From: JACDER01 sp963842575
GTDB taxonomy: Bacteria; Actinomycetota; Thermoleophilia; Gaiellales; Gaiellaceae
DNA: 64,000 bases
Reading direction: 5' to 3'
Assembly (NCBI GenBank): GCA_963842575.1
Contig: CAWJGS010000004.1
Span: forward strand, 186,001 to 250,000
Shown: piece after piece, positions 11,793 to 19,330 of the stretch
Layout of the letters: every line of letters starts with the position of its first letter
Position numbering within the stretch: the stretch's first letter is position 1
Notes under the pieces: model-generated
What the model was told of the DNA's origin: nothing
Database searches by the model: none
What the model saw: the letters and a program-made list of their open reading frames with translations, nothing else
Translations under genes and position numbers: made by a program

Positions 11793-12104
11793 CTAGTGAA
11801 TGCGGAGGCGCTGGCCGATCTCTAGTCCGTTCGGGTCGATCTGGGGATTGAGCGCGACCAGGTCGTCGAGCGTCGTTTTGAAGCGCTCAGCCACGACGCT
11901 GAGCGTGTCGCCGGGGCGCACGCGGTAGTACTGCCGCTGCCCGGCGGGAACGCTGGAAGTCACAGGCGCGGAGGGCGTGGAGGCTCTGTCGTCACCGGCC
12001 TTGAGGCCGGCGCGCACGAGCAGGGCGGCAGCCGTCGCCGCGGCGAGGAACGCGATGGGCGCCCCGTAGCGCGCGAGCGGTGTGCGCCAGGTCTCTTCGC
12101 CCAT
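11793..12104 (-). CDS. Membrane-anchored LysM domain protein
   Basis: A 103-residue protein with one transmembrane segment (about residues 14-32, IAFLAAATAAALLVRAG), a Ser/Pro/Thr linker, and a C-terminal LysM domain (YYRVRPGDTLSVVAERF to GLEIGQRLRIH). LysM domains bind the GlcNAc backbone of peptidoglycan, so this small protein probably tethers the membrane to the wall. It is sandwiched between pyrF and the D-Ala-D-Ala carboxypeptidase gene with 3- and 11-bp gaps, so it is in one operon with them. Confidence 0.85.
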   Translation of the reverse strand: MGEETWRTPLARYGAPIAFLAAATAAALLVRAGLKAGDDRASTPSAPVTSSVPAGQRQYYRVRPGDTLSVVAERFKTTLDDLVALNPQIDPNGLEIGQRLRIH

Positions 12105-12107
12105 GCC

Positions 12108-13046
12108 CTACCACCCTGAGATCGCCCAGACTTCGCGCTGGAGCCGCGCGGCCTCGGCGCCGGTTGCCGTCCGCCAGTCGAGGTCGGACGAACGGAAGGC
12201 GTAGATGAGGGAGCGGGACACGCTGACGAGCGCGCTCGCGGGGCCGCTCGTGAACGCGCGCGCAACGTCGGCCGGCGTTGCGCCCTGGGCTCCGATGCCG
12301 GGGAGCAGCAGTGGAGCCTGCGGCAGCATCCGCCTGGCCTCGCCCACCTCGCGGGGATGGGTCGCGCCGACGACGGCACCGATGCTCGAGAGCCCGCAGT
12401 CGCCGATCAGCTCTTCCCCCCAGGAGCCGATCAGCTCGGCGAGCTGATGCCAGAGCGGGCGGCCGTCCGACAGCTTCAGGTCCTGGACGTCGCCTCCGGC
12501 GTTCGAGGTCTTGAGCACGCAGAAGATCCCCGCGCCGTTCCGGCGCGCGGCCTGGAGGAAGGGCTCGAGCGACTCGCGGCCGAGATACGTGTGGACGGTG
12601 ATCGCGTCGCCAACGGCGGCGTCTCCGTTCCGTGGCTCCAGATATGCCGAGACGTACGCGCGCGCCGTGAATCCGATGTCGCCGCGCTTGGCGTCGATCA
12701 GGACCATCAGGTCGGCGGCGCGGGCGTATGCGCAGACGTCCTCGAACGCCTTGACCCCGTGGTGGCCGAACGCCTCGAAGAACGCGATCTGGGGCTTGAT
12801 GCCAACGACGTACGGCGCAACGGCGTCGATGACGCCGTTGCAGAACCTCGTGCAGGCGGCCGCCGCCTGCTCGGGCCCGAGAGGCGCCTCTCCGCGGAGC
12901 TCCAGCGGGAACTGCTCGGGACGGGGATCGAGGCCGGCGAGAAGCTGGCTGCGCTTGCGCTCGACCGCCGCGGCCAGCCGATCGGCGAACAACGTCGTCC
13001 CGATCTCGGCCGTTACCTCCATCGCTCCCCGGATGGTTGATGCCAT
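12108..13046 (-). CDS. pyrF: Orotidine 5'-phosphate decarboxylase (type 2)
   Basis: Last step of UMP synthesis. The sequence has LLAGLDPRPEQFP near the start, the catalytic loop LIDAKRGDIG (Lys and Asp charge network), HTYLGRESLEPF, and the phosphate-binding LLPGIGAQG. This order and the ~310-residue length fit the long (type 2) subfamily found in actinobacteria. ATG codons at 13046 and 13022 are both possible starts. The frame is open up to 13247, but the added residues are Arg/Pro-rich and unlike the family, so I exclude them. It lies downstream of hup and pyrE, so orotate-to-UMP enzymes are grouped. Confidence 0.93.
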   Translation of the reverse strand: MASTIRGAMEVTAEIGTTLFADRLAAAVERKRSQLLAGLDPRPEQFPLELRGEAPLGPEQAAAACTRFCNGVIDAVAPYVVGIKPQIAFFEAFGHHGVKAFEDVCAYARAADLMVLIDAKRGDIGFTARAYVSAYLEPRNGDAAVGDAITVHTYLGRESLEPFLQAARRNGAGIFCVLKTSNAGGDVQDLKLSDGRPLWHQLAELIGSWGEELIGDCGLSSIGAVVGATHPREVGEARRMLPQAPLLLPGIGAQGATPADVARAFTSGPASALVSVSRSLIYAFRSSDLDWRTATGAEAARLQREVWAISGW

Positions 13047-13291
13047 GAGATCGCTCGCTCCGGGGCGCGAGGTGGTGCGTCTGGGGCGCCGTGGCGGACG
13101 CTTGCCGATGCCGGGAGCATCGGTGAGCGGCCGACGCGGCGAAGCGCAGGCGCGGTGGAGGCCGGCTCCGCCGGCCGGATCCGGGCCGGAGCGGCCCAGG
13201 CGTGCCAGATCGTGCAGCCGGACGCGCGAGATCGTGGCATCAACCATCTAGGGTACCGCGGAGCCCGGCCTACTCCTTCTCTGTAAAGACA
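13047..13291. other. Non-coding gap between pyrF and hup
   Basis: About 245 bp with no supported gene. It is open on the minus strand in the pyrF frame, but the translation is low-complexity Arg/Pro/Ala. No clear sigma-A promoter is visible. It may hold the pyrF leader; nothing else is recognised. Confidence 0.4.
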
Positions 13292-13322
13292 TCCGGGGGA
13301 AACGTCGAACGCTCCCCCCGGA
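13292..13322 (-). terminator. Intrinsic terminator-like hairpin after hup
   Basis: An 8-bp GC stem (TCCGGGGG with CCCCCGGA) around a loop of about 15 bases lies 15 bp beyond the hup stop. On the minus strand it is followed by TGTCTTT, a short U-rich tract. Its position fits termination of hup mRNA. Confidence 0.6.
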
Positions 13323-13336
13323 CAACAACCGAAGAC

Positions 13337-13702
13337 TTAGTAGCCGCCGCCTCCGCCGCCACCTTCACTGTCTCCCCCGCCCATCGAGCCGCCCATCGAG
13401 CCGCCCATTGCGCCGCCGCTCTTCACGGCCTGCTTCAGGGTGCTGCCTGCAGAGAACTTCGGGACAGTCGAGGCCTGGATCTGCACCTTCTCGCTCGGGT
13501 TGCGCGGGTTGACGCCCATACGGGCGGCCCGGTGCGCCGTCGAGAACTTGCCGAAGCCGGTGAACGTGATCGAATCGCCGCGCTTGAGCGAGTCGGTGAT
13601 CACGTCGAGCACTGCGTCGACGGCCTTGCCGGCATCACGCTTGCTGAGGTCGGACTTGGACGCGACGCGGTCGATGAAGTCCTGCTTTGTAACATTTGCC
13701 AC
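13337..13702 (-). CDS. hup: HU-family DNA-binding protein with Gly-rich tail
   Basis: Nucleoid protein of 121 residues. Residues 1-90 are a canonical HU fold: MANVTKQDFIDRVA, the hydrophobic core, GFGKFS, and the DNA-wrapping arm (HRAARMGVNPRNP). The C-terminal ~30 residues are a disordered tail made of GGSMGG repeats and a run of glycines ending in Tyr, in place of the Lys-rich tail of mycobacterial HU. The GTG start is preceded by AGGAGG at 7-nt spacing, a strong Shine-Dalgarno that fits a highly expressed protein. A terminator-like hairpin follows the gene. Confidence 0.95.
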   Translation of the reverse strand: MANVTKQDFIDRVASKSDLSKRDAGKAVDAVLDVITDSLKRGDSITFTGFGKFSTAHRAARMGVNPRNPSEKVQIQASTVPKFSAGSTLKQAVKSGGAMGGSMGGSMGGGDSEGGGGGGGY

Positions 13703-13765
13703 GAGACGCTCCTCCTTGAGAAGTACAGGGGCCGCCCGTGAGCCTAACAGGCTAATGCTTTCGGC

Positions 13766-14323
13766 TCAACCAAGCGGTTTTGCGGCACTTTTTCGCAACT
13801 CGAGCAACGATGATGCCCGATAGAGCGGATGGAGCCGCACCCCGACGCGCGCGAGCGCGTCCACACCGCCCTCCTCGCGGTCGACGACACAGATGGCCGT
13901 CCGGCACTCCAGACCCGCCTCGCGGACGGCGCCGACCGCCCTCGCAAGCGCGCCGCCGGACGTCACGACGTCCTCGATCAGGCAGACACGCTCCCCTTCC
14001 TCGAACGCGCCCTCGATCCGGTTCGCGGTCCCGTACTCCTTGGCCTCGTCTCTGACGATCACGAACGGCAGGCGCGAGGCGAGCGATGCCGCCGCGGCCA
14101 GCACGACCGCGCCGAGAACCGGGCACGCGAGGCGGACCGCATCGGCCTCGTGCTCCTGCACCGCCTCCGCGAGCCGGCGGCCGAGAGGCTCGAGCACATC
14201 GGGCTGGGTCTCGAAGCGGAACTTGTCGAAGTAGAAGCTCGACCGCTTGCCCGAACGGAGGACGAAGTCACCCTCCAGGTACCCGTGCTCGACGAGCGCC
14301 TGTGCAAGCTCCTCGTTGTTCAC
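13766..14323 (-). CDS. pyrE: Orotate phosphoribosyltransferase
   Basis: Transfers ribose-5-phosphate from PRPP to orotate to give OMP, the substrate of PyrF encoded downstream. The 185 residues contain the PRPP-binding motif VCLIEDVVTSGGAL (about 112-125), the upstream RSGKRSSFYFDKF substrate loop, and the flexible-loop segment VRDEAKEYGT, all diagnostic for PyrE. It overlaps the upstream small membrane protein gene by 4 bp (ATGA), so it is translationally coupled to it. Confidence 0.95.
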   Translation of the reverse strand: MNNEELAQALVEHGYLEGDFVLRSGKRSSFYFDKFRFETQPDVLEPLGRRLAEAVQEHEADAVRLACPVLGAVVLAAAASLASRLPFVIVRDEAKEYGTANRIEGAFEEGERVCLIEDVVTSGGALARAVGAVREAGLECRTAICVVDREEGGVDALARVGVRLHPLYRASSLLELRKSAAKPLG

Positions 14324-14514
14324 GCCGCCGCGCGGACGTCGCGCGCGAGCGCGAGCAGAAGGGCACCCTCGGCGACGTCGTCGCCGAGCGAGGTGAGCGA
14401 GCCGTCGGCGAGGTAGACGTCGACTCGCACGGGTGGACGCTGCCGGCGCAGGCGCAGGAGCGCGGCAACCGCGGCGCCCAGGAGCACGAGGAAGAGGATC
14501 CGCTTAAGCCGCAT
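14320..14514 (-). CDS. Small single-pass membrane protein, 64 aa
   Basis: No family recognised. The N-terminus is a hydrophobic helix (residues 5-21, RILFLVLLGAAVAALL) followed by an Arg-rich stop-transfer stretch and a short cytoplasmic tail with a VDVYLADGS beta-like segment. It overlaps pyrE by ATGA and overlaps the preceding roadblock gene by 11 bp, so the three genes form one transcription unit. The conserved overlaps are the main reason to call it coding. Confidence 0.6.
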   Translation of the reverse strand: MRLKRILFLVLLGAAVAALLRLRRQRPPVRVDVYLADGSLTSLGDDVAEGALLLALARDVRAAA

Positions 14515-14905
14515 CGTCCGTCTTCTTCTTCCCGGCCGGCGGCTTCCTGCGCGGCTTCGGCTTCTCCTCCGGCTCGGCCAGGGACCGCAGGCAGGTGCGG
14601 AGGTCGTAGAAGATCAGCCCGACCGTGGGATCGGGGACGGTCGTCACCGCGACCGCAGTCGCACCCTGGCGGGCGACGACGACGCTGCCCTCGGGTAGCG
14701 ACGCCTCGATCTGGACGATCTCGTCGCCGCCCTCGACCGCGGCGGACGCGGTCTCGAGCAGCCGGTGCGCGGCCTGCGCCATCGCCGGGGCGCGCTCCTG
14801 CGCGAGCGTCGAGGCGACCACGCCGCCCGACTCGTCGAAGATGACGGCGTCCTGCACCTGCGCGGAGATCTGCTTCAGCTCTGCAAGCGCCTGACCCGGG
14901 TCCAC
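14504..14905 (-). CDS. Roadblock/LC7 domain protein
   Basis: A 133-residue protein. The first ~105 residues have the roadblock/LC7 pattern: an amphipathic helix (ALAELKQISAQV), DAVIFDESGGVVAS, a second helix, then strands with PEGSVVVARQG and AVAVTTVPDPTVGLIFYDL. Bacterial roadblock proteins (for example MglB) act as regulators or scaffolds of small GTPases. No GTPase gene is adjacent here, so the partner is unknown. A Lys/Arg-rich tail (KPRRKPPAGKKK) could bind membrane or nucleic acid. GTG start at 14905. Confidence 0.8.
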   Translation of the reverse strand: MDPGQALAELKQISAQVQDAVIFDESGGVVASTLAQERAPAMAQAAHRLLETASAAVEGGDEIVQIEASLPEGSVVVARQGATAVAVTTVPDPTVGLIFYDLRTCLRSLAEPEEKPKPRRKPPAGKKKTDDAA

Positions 14906-14943
14906 GTCCTCACGCTAACAGGTGCAATCCGCATACTCCTCTC

Positions 14944-15753
14944 GTGCGCGGGCCCTTCTCGAAGTTCTTCGCCGACCGGGGCACGCACCTCGCGGCGATG
15001 ATTGCCTACTTCGCGCTGCTGTCCTTCGTCCCGCTCGTCTTCCTGGCCCTCTCCGCGCTCGGCATCGCCGGCCGGCCGAGCGAGCAGAGCTTCGTCGTCA
15101 GGGAGCTGTCGAAGGCGTTCCCGAGCGTTTCGATCGACGAGATCGTCAAGACGGTCACGCGGATCCAGAACCACTCGACCGAGCTCGGGATCATCGGCGG
15201 CGTCTTCCTTGCCTGGAGCTCGCTCTCGCTCTTCAGCGTGCTCGAGTCGGCCTTCAACATCGTCTACGACCGGCCCAACCGGGCGTTCTTGCGCGGGAAG
15301 GGGCTCGCCATCCTCCTGCTCGGCGGCCTGCTCATCACGCTCTTCGTCGGGCTACTCGCCGGATCGATCGGCTACGACGTCATCAAGCGGTTCGCGCCGG
15401 GAGTGATCGGCAACGGCTACGTCGCGTACACGCTCTCGATCGCGGCCTCGCTGGTGTCGGTCTTCCTCTTCGTCCTGTCCGCGTACTACTTCCTCACGAA
15501 CGAGAAGCTGACAGTTCAGGAAGTCCTGCCGGGCGCGCTCGTGTGCGCGGTCGTGCTGGAGGCCTCCTTCCAGGTTCTGCCGATCTACCTGCGGCTGGCG
15601 GGCAACGCGACGGCGGTGAAGGCGTTCGCCGGCCCCGCCCTGCTGCTCCTCTGGCTGTACCTGATGGCGAACGTGATCGTCTTCGGCTCGGAGATCAACT
15701 ACTGGCTGGCGCGGAGGTCTGCCCAGACGGAGGAAGCTCCCGGATTAGCCTGA
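14944..15753 (+). CDS. YihY/BrkB-family inner-membrane protein
   Basis: A 269-residue polytopic membrane protein with about six transmembrane helices. It has YihY/BrkB features: MIAYFALLSFVPLVFLALS in TM1, the conserved mid-section GGVFLAWSSLSLFSVLESAFNIVY, and a C-terminal GPALLLLWLYLMANVIVFGSEIN. The family was once called RNase BN, but its real function is unknown. It starts with GTG. It is divergent from the roadblock gene by 38 bp and convergent on rdgB, with a shared hairpin between the two stops. Confidence 0.9.
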   Translation: MRGPFSKFFADRGTHLAAMIAYFALLSFVPLVFLALSALGIAGRPSEQSFVVRELSKAFPSVSIDEIVKTVTRIQNHSTELGIIGGVFLAWSSLSLFSVLESAFNIVYDRPNRAFLRGKGLAILLLGGLLITLFVGLLAGSIGYDVIKRFAPGVIGNGYVAYTLSIAASLVSVFLFVLSAYYFLTNEKLTVQEVLPGALVCAVVLEASFQVLPIYLRLAGNATAVKAFAGPALLLLWLYLMANVIVFGSEINYWLARRSAQTEEAPGLA

Positions 15754-15756
15754 CTA

Positions 15757-15782
15757 CACGGGGAACCAAGGGGTCCCCCGTG
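15757..15782. terminator. Hairpin between convergent yihY-like gene and rdgB
   Basis: Imperfect inverted repeat (CACGGGG...CCCCGTG, with inner ACC/GGT pairing) placed 3 bp after the membrane-protein stop and 1 bp before the rdgB stop. It resembles the perfect palindrome at 6015-6040 in sequence and context, so it probably ends transcription from both sides. Confidence 0.6.
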
Positions 15783-15783
15783 G

Positions 15784-16340
15784 CTAGGACTCTGGCCCGA
15801 GTGCTTCTAGCAACGCGAGCGCCGCGCGCGCTCTGTGCGAGTTCTGCGCCTTCCATACGTCTCCTAGCTGCGCCACGGTGCGCGTCTCGCCGACGGGGAC
15901 GAAGACCGGGTCGTAGCCGAAGCCCTTCCGAGCCGCGGCGCTCGGGCGCGATCGTCCCCTCGAGCGTCCCGCGCCCGCGACGCTCGCTGCCGTCGGCGAA
16001 GCAGCGCCACCAGCTCGCACACGTAGCGGGCCCGGCGGTCGCTCTCACCGCTCAGCTCGGCGAGGAGCCGCGCAACGCCGTCCTCCGCCCATCGTGCCGA
16101 GTGGACACCGGGATTGCCGCCGAGCGCCACGACCTCGATCCCGGAGTCCTCGCCGAGCACGATCGATTCCGGCGCCAAACCGTGCCCGAAGCGGGCCTTG
16201 ATCAGCGCATTGTCGTAGTAGGTCTCCCCGTCCTCGGGCGGATAGTCGTCCGCCTCGAGCAGCTCGATCTTCCACGCGGGAACGGCGCGCTCGAGCTCGC
16301 GCGCCTTGTTCGCGTTGCTCGAAGCGAGCCGCAGGATCAA
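15784..16340 (-). CDS. rdgB: RdgB/HAM1 dITP/XTP pyrophosphatase, two apparent +1 frameshifts
   Basis: Cleans the nucleotide pool by hydrolysing dITP, ITP and XTP to monophosphates. The protein begins RLASSNANKARELE (the SxNxxK motif), continues through VLGEDSGIEV and NPGVHSARW, and ends with the conserved GFGYDPVFVP and HRARAALALL. These segments lie in three different frames. The junctions are near 15997-16003 and at about 15922, and each is repaired by removing one base, giving about 184 residues, a normal length. It probably starts at TTG 16340, overlapping the rph stop by 4 bp. The intact motifs suggest sequence error rather than decay. Confidence 0.85.
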
Positions 16341-17035
16341 CCGGCGAGGGCCGCGCGCTGTGCCTCGGTGATCTCCTCGATCCCGCCCTGCGCCAGATCG
16401 AGGAGCTCGTCCAGCCGCTCGCGCGTGAACGTCACCCGCTCGGCGGTCGCCTGCACCTCGATCAGCTCGCCCGCGCCGGTCGTGACGACGTTGACGTCCA
16501 CCTCCGCGCCCGAGTCCTCCTCGTAGTCGAGGTCGAGGAGCGCCTGGCCGTCCACCACGCCCACCGACACAGCCGCCACCGAGCCCGTCAACGCCTTCGA
16601 GAGCCCGAAGCGGTCGAGCGCGAGCATGGCGGCGACGTACACGCCGGAGATGGACGCGCAGCGGGTCCCTCCGTCTGCCTGCAGGACGTCGCAGTCGAGC
16701 CAAAGCGTCCGCTCGCCGAGCGCCTCGAGGTCGGCGACGGCGCGCACGGAGCGGCCGATCAGCCGCTGGATCTCGACTGTACGCCCCTGCTGGCGCCCGG
16801 AGCGCGCTTCGCGCTGCGTCCGCTCGCCCGTCGAGGCCGGAAGGAGCGAGTACTCCGCCGTCAGCCAGCCGCGGCCCCGGCCGGAGAGCCACCGCGGGAC
16901 GCTCTCCTCCAGCGAGGCCGTGCACAGCACCCGGGTCTTGCCGCAGGAGATGAGCGCCGAGCCGTGCGGCTGCTCCAGGAAGTTCGGGACGATCTCGAGC
17001 GGGCGGAGCTCGTCGCGGCGGCGGCCCTGCCTCAT
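16337..17035 (-). CDS. rph: Ribonuclease PH
   Basis: Phosphorolytic 3'-5' exoribonuclease that trims tRNA precursors. The 232-residue sequence has EIVPNFLEQPHGSALISCGKT-type N-terminal residues, the RNA-binding GRGRGWLTAEYSLLP, the arginine-rich RQQGRTVEIQRLIGRSVRA, LDCDVLQADGGTR, and the C-terminal VQATAERVTF. The order and length are standard. The ATG at 17035 overlaps the murI stop (ATGA), and its own stop overlaps rdgB, giving the common actinobacterial murI-rph-rdgB operon. The frame is open further upstream, but that part is antisense-like noise. Confidence 0.96.
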   Translation of the reverse strand: MRQGRRRDELRPLEIVPNFLEQPHGSALISCGKTRVLCTASLEESVPRWLSGRGRGWLTAEYSLLPASTGERTQREARSGRQQGRTVEIQRLIGRSVRAVADLEALGERTLWLDCDVLQADGGTRCASISGVYVAAMLALDRFGLSKALTGSVAAVSVGVVDGQALLDLDYEEDSGAEVDVNVVTTGAGELIEVQATAERVTFTRERLDELLDLAQGGIEEITEAQRAALAG

Positions 17036-17853
17036 GCGGCGGCCGCCTGGAGATCGGCGGGCGTCACCTGTTCGACTCCGCCGAGCGGGAGCTGGAGGAA
17101 GCGCTCCCCCAGCGCGCGGAACAGCGCCGGATCGCCTGTGGTGAGGAAGCGGTACTCGCCCTCGCGGGCCGGGTCGTTCTCGATCCCCTTCCGCGCCAGC
17201 GTCTCGGCCACCTCGCGCGCCGTCTCCTCCGCGGAGAAGACGAGCGTGACGTCGCGGCCGAAGACGCGCTGGAAGATCGGGCGGATGAGTGGGTAGTGCG
17301 TGCAGCCGAGGATGACGGTGTCCACGTCCGCGTGCTTGAGCGGCCGGGCGTATTCCCGCACGGCCTCTGTCGTCTCCGCGGAGAAGGGATCGGCGCTCTC
17401 GATCAGAGGCACGAGCCGCGGACACGCGACGGGGAAGAGCTCGACGCCCGCATCCAGGGCGTGTACGAGTGCTGCGTAGCGGCCCGCGGTAACCGTCGCC
17501 TGCGTCGCGAGGAGCCCGACGCGGCGGTTGCGGGTCGCCTGCACGGCGGCGTGCGCCTCCGGGGTGATGACGCCCACGACGGGGACGGACAGGCTCTCCT
17601 GCAGCTGCGGGAGCGCGGCCGAGGTGGCCGTGTTGCAGGCGGCGACGATCAGCTTGACGCCCTGCTCCTCGAGGTAGCCACCGATCTCCCCGGCAAAACG
17701 GCGCACCTCGTCGAGCGGGCGCGGCCCATACGGCAGACGTGCGTGGTCGCCGAGGTAGACGAAGTCCTCGTGCGGCATCGTGACCAGGCACTCGTGCAGG
17801 ACGGTCAGGCCCCCGACCCCCGAGTCGAACACTCCGATTGCCCGCGCGTCCAC
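17032..17853 (-). CDS. murI: Glutamate racemase
   Basis: Supplies D-glutamate for peptidoglycan. The 273 residues include the N-terminal FDSGVGGLTV, the first catalytic cysteine in AACNTATSAA, the second in GCTHYPLI, and the YLGDHARLPYG substrate loop. It starts with GTG at 17853, in line with the family's N-terminus. It is the first gene of a murI-rph-rdgB unit with 4-bp overlaps. Its start region overlaps the divergent upstream frame of the secreted hydrolase gene, whose own start is uncertain. Confidence 0.96.
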   Translation of the reverse strand: MDARAIGVFDSGVGGLTVLHECLVTMPHEDFVYLGDHARLPYGPRPLDEVRRFAGEIGGYLEEQGVKLIVAACNTATSAALPQLQESLSVPVVGVITPEAHAAVQATRNRRVGLLATQATVTAGRYAALVHALDAGVELFPVACPRLVPLIESADPFSAETTEAVREYARPLKHADVDTVILGCTHYPLIRPIFQRVFGRDVTLVFSAEETAREVAETLARKGIENDPAREGEYRFLTTGDPALFRALGERFLQLPLGGVEQVTPADLQAAAA

Positions 17854-17903
17854 TGAGGAGCGATTGTAGGAGCGGACGCGGTTGGGCTACCCTTCTCCGC
17901 AGT

Positions 17904-19319
17904 TTGCGAAGGTTCTTCCCTTTGATTTCGCTGGTAGGGGCCTTGGCAATCGCCGCCGCTCCCGCCCACGCCTCGAGCACCGAAGTCTCGCTGCAGATGG
18001 ACGACGGCGTGTCGCTTGCCGCCACCCTCTACCTGCCGGACGGGACGCAGCCCGCGGGCGGCTGGCCCGCGGTCATGCTCTTCCACGGCCTCGCCGGGAC
18101 GCGCGCGGACATGGCGCCGATAGCGCAGGGCTTCCTGGTCAACCAGGGCTACGCCGTTCTGGCCTACGACGCGCGCGGTCACGGGGCTTCAGGCGGGCTC
18201 GTCTCGCTCGACGGGCCGCGGGAGCTGGCCGACCTGCGGGAGGCCTTCCAGTGGTTCACGTCGCGAGCGGACGTCTCCGACACGCAGATCGGCGCCATGG
18301 GCCTCTCGCTCGGCGGAGGCGCGGTTCTTCGGGCTGCGATCGAAGGAGTCCCCTTCAAGGCGATCGTCCCGGCGATCACCTGGACCGACTTGTACCAGGC
18401 GCTCGCGCCCCAGGGCTGGCCGAAGACCGGCGCGATCGCAAGCTTCGTCCAGTCGGTGCACACCTGGGACCCGACCACCCTCGCGCTCGCGCAGGACGCG
18501 ATCCGGAGCCAGAACACCCCGACCGTCAAGGCGTTCACCGCGCAGCGCTCCTCCCTCCCCGGGCTTTCGAGCCTGACCACGCCGACCTTCTTCATCCAGG
18601 GCCGCCGCGACTACGCCTTCGACATCTCGCAGGCGAAGGCGGGATACAACGCGGTCAAGGGGCCGAAGCGGCTGTACCTGGGGGATCTCGGCCACGCGCC
18701 GGCGGCGAATCCTCCGGCCGAGTTGGCGCACTACCGGACCGAGGCACGCGAATGGTTCGACCGCTACCTCAAGGGATTGCCGAACGGAATCGACACACGG
18801 CCGCCGGTCGAGGTCGCGGCCGATCCGTGGACGGGCAAGACGACGAGCTTCAAGACCTGGCCGAAGACCAAGGTCATGAACCTGAAGCTCACGGGCGCGA
18901 AGCGGACGATCGCCGCGACCGACAGCGTCGTGCGGACGGTGAAGCTTCCCAAGCGCCGGCTCGAGGCCTTCGGCTCGGCCACGGTCACCGCCAGCGTCTC
19001 GTCCAGGAGCGGCTGGCCGCACCTCGTCGCCGTCCTCTCCGCGCTGACGCCCGGCGGCGGCGAGACGGTGATCAGCGAAGGCGGGATCCCGACGTCGGGG
19101 TTGACTGGGCAGTCAACCCGCGTCACGATTCGGCTTCTCAATGACGCAACCCTCATTCCGTCCGGCTCGCGCCTGCGGCTCACGCTCGCGTCCTCCTCGA
19201 CGGCGCAGAACATCGCCAACGCCCTCTATCTCGACGTCGGCATGTCGCCGTCCGCCAAGTTGACCGTGGCCAAGACCACGTTGCGTCTACCAGTCCTGCA
19301 GCGCCCCGTCTCCCGATGA
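17904..19319 (+). CDS. Secreted alpha/beta hydrolase, CocE/NonD-type (X-Pro dipeptidyl-peptidase-like)
   Basis: Exported hydrolase of about 471 residues. After a signal peptide (FFPLISLVGALAIAAAPAHA), an alpha/beta-hydrolase domain carries the nucleophile elbow GLSLGGG, an oxyanion segment LFHGLAGTRADM, DARGHGASGG, and a late GHAPAANPP that supplies the catalytic His. The C-terminal ~150 residues are beta-rich and resemble the jelly-roll domain of CocE/X-Pro dipeptidyl peptidases (SRLRLTLASSS). The substrate is unknown (ester or peptide). The start is unclear: TTG at 17904 gives a clean signal peptide, and the frame is open back to 17838 inside murI. Confidence 0.8.
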   Translation: MRRFFPLISLVGALAIAAAPAHASSTEVSLQMDDGVSLAATLYLPDGTQPAGGWPAVMLFHGLAGTRADMAPIAQGFLVNQGYAVLAYDARGHGASGGLVSLDGPRELADLREAFQWFTSRADVSDTQIGAMGLSLGGGAVLRAAIEGVPFKAIVPAITWTDLYQALAPQGWPKTGAIASFVQSVHTWDPTTLALAQDAIRSQNTPTVKAFTAQRSSLPGLSSLTTPTFFIQGRRDYAFDISQAKAGYNAVKGPKRLYLGDLGHAPAANPPAELAHYRTEAREWFDRYLKGLPNGIDTRPPVEVAADPWTGKTTSFKTWPKTKVMNLKLTGAKRTIAATDSVVRTVKLPKRRLEAFGSATVTASVSSRSGWPHLVAVLSALTPGGGETVISEGGIPTSGLTGQSTRVTIRLLNDATLIPSGSRLRLTLASSSTAQNIANALYLDVGMSPSAKLTVAKTTLRLPVLQRPVSR

Positions 19320-19330
19320 AAGGAAACCAG

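Noticed and set aside
13047..13250. N-terminal extension of pyrF or a separate small gene
   Set aside because: The translation is Arg/Pro/Ala noise without similarity; better left as non-coding.
13741..13753. AGCCT-AAC-AGGCT dyad between pyrE and hup
   Set aside because: A 5-bp stem with no U-tract; too weak for a terminator or operator call.
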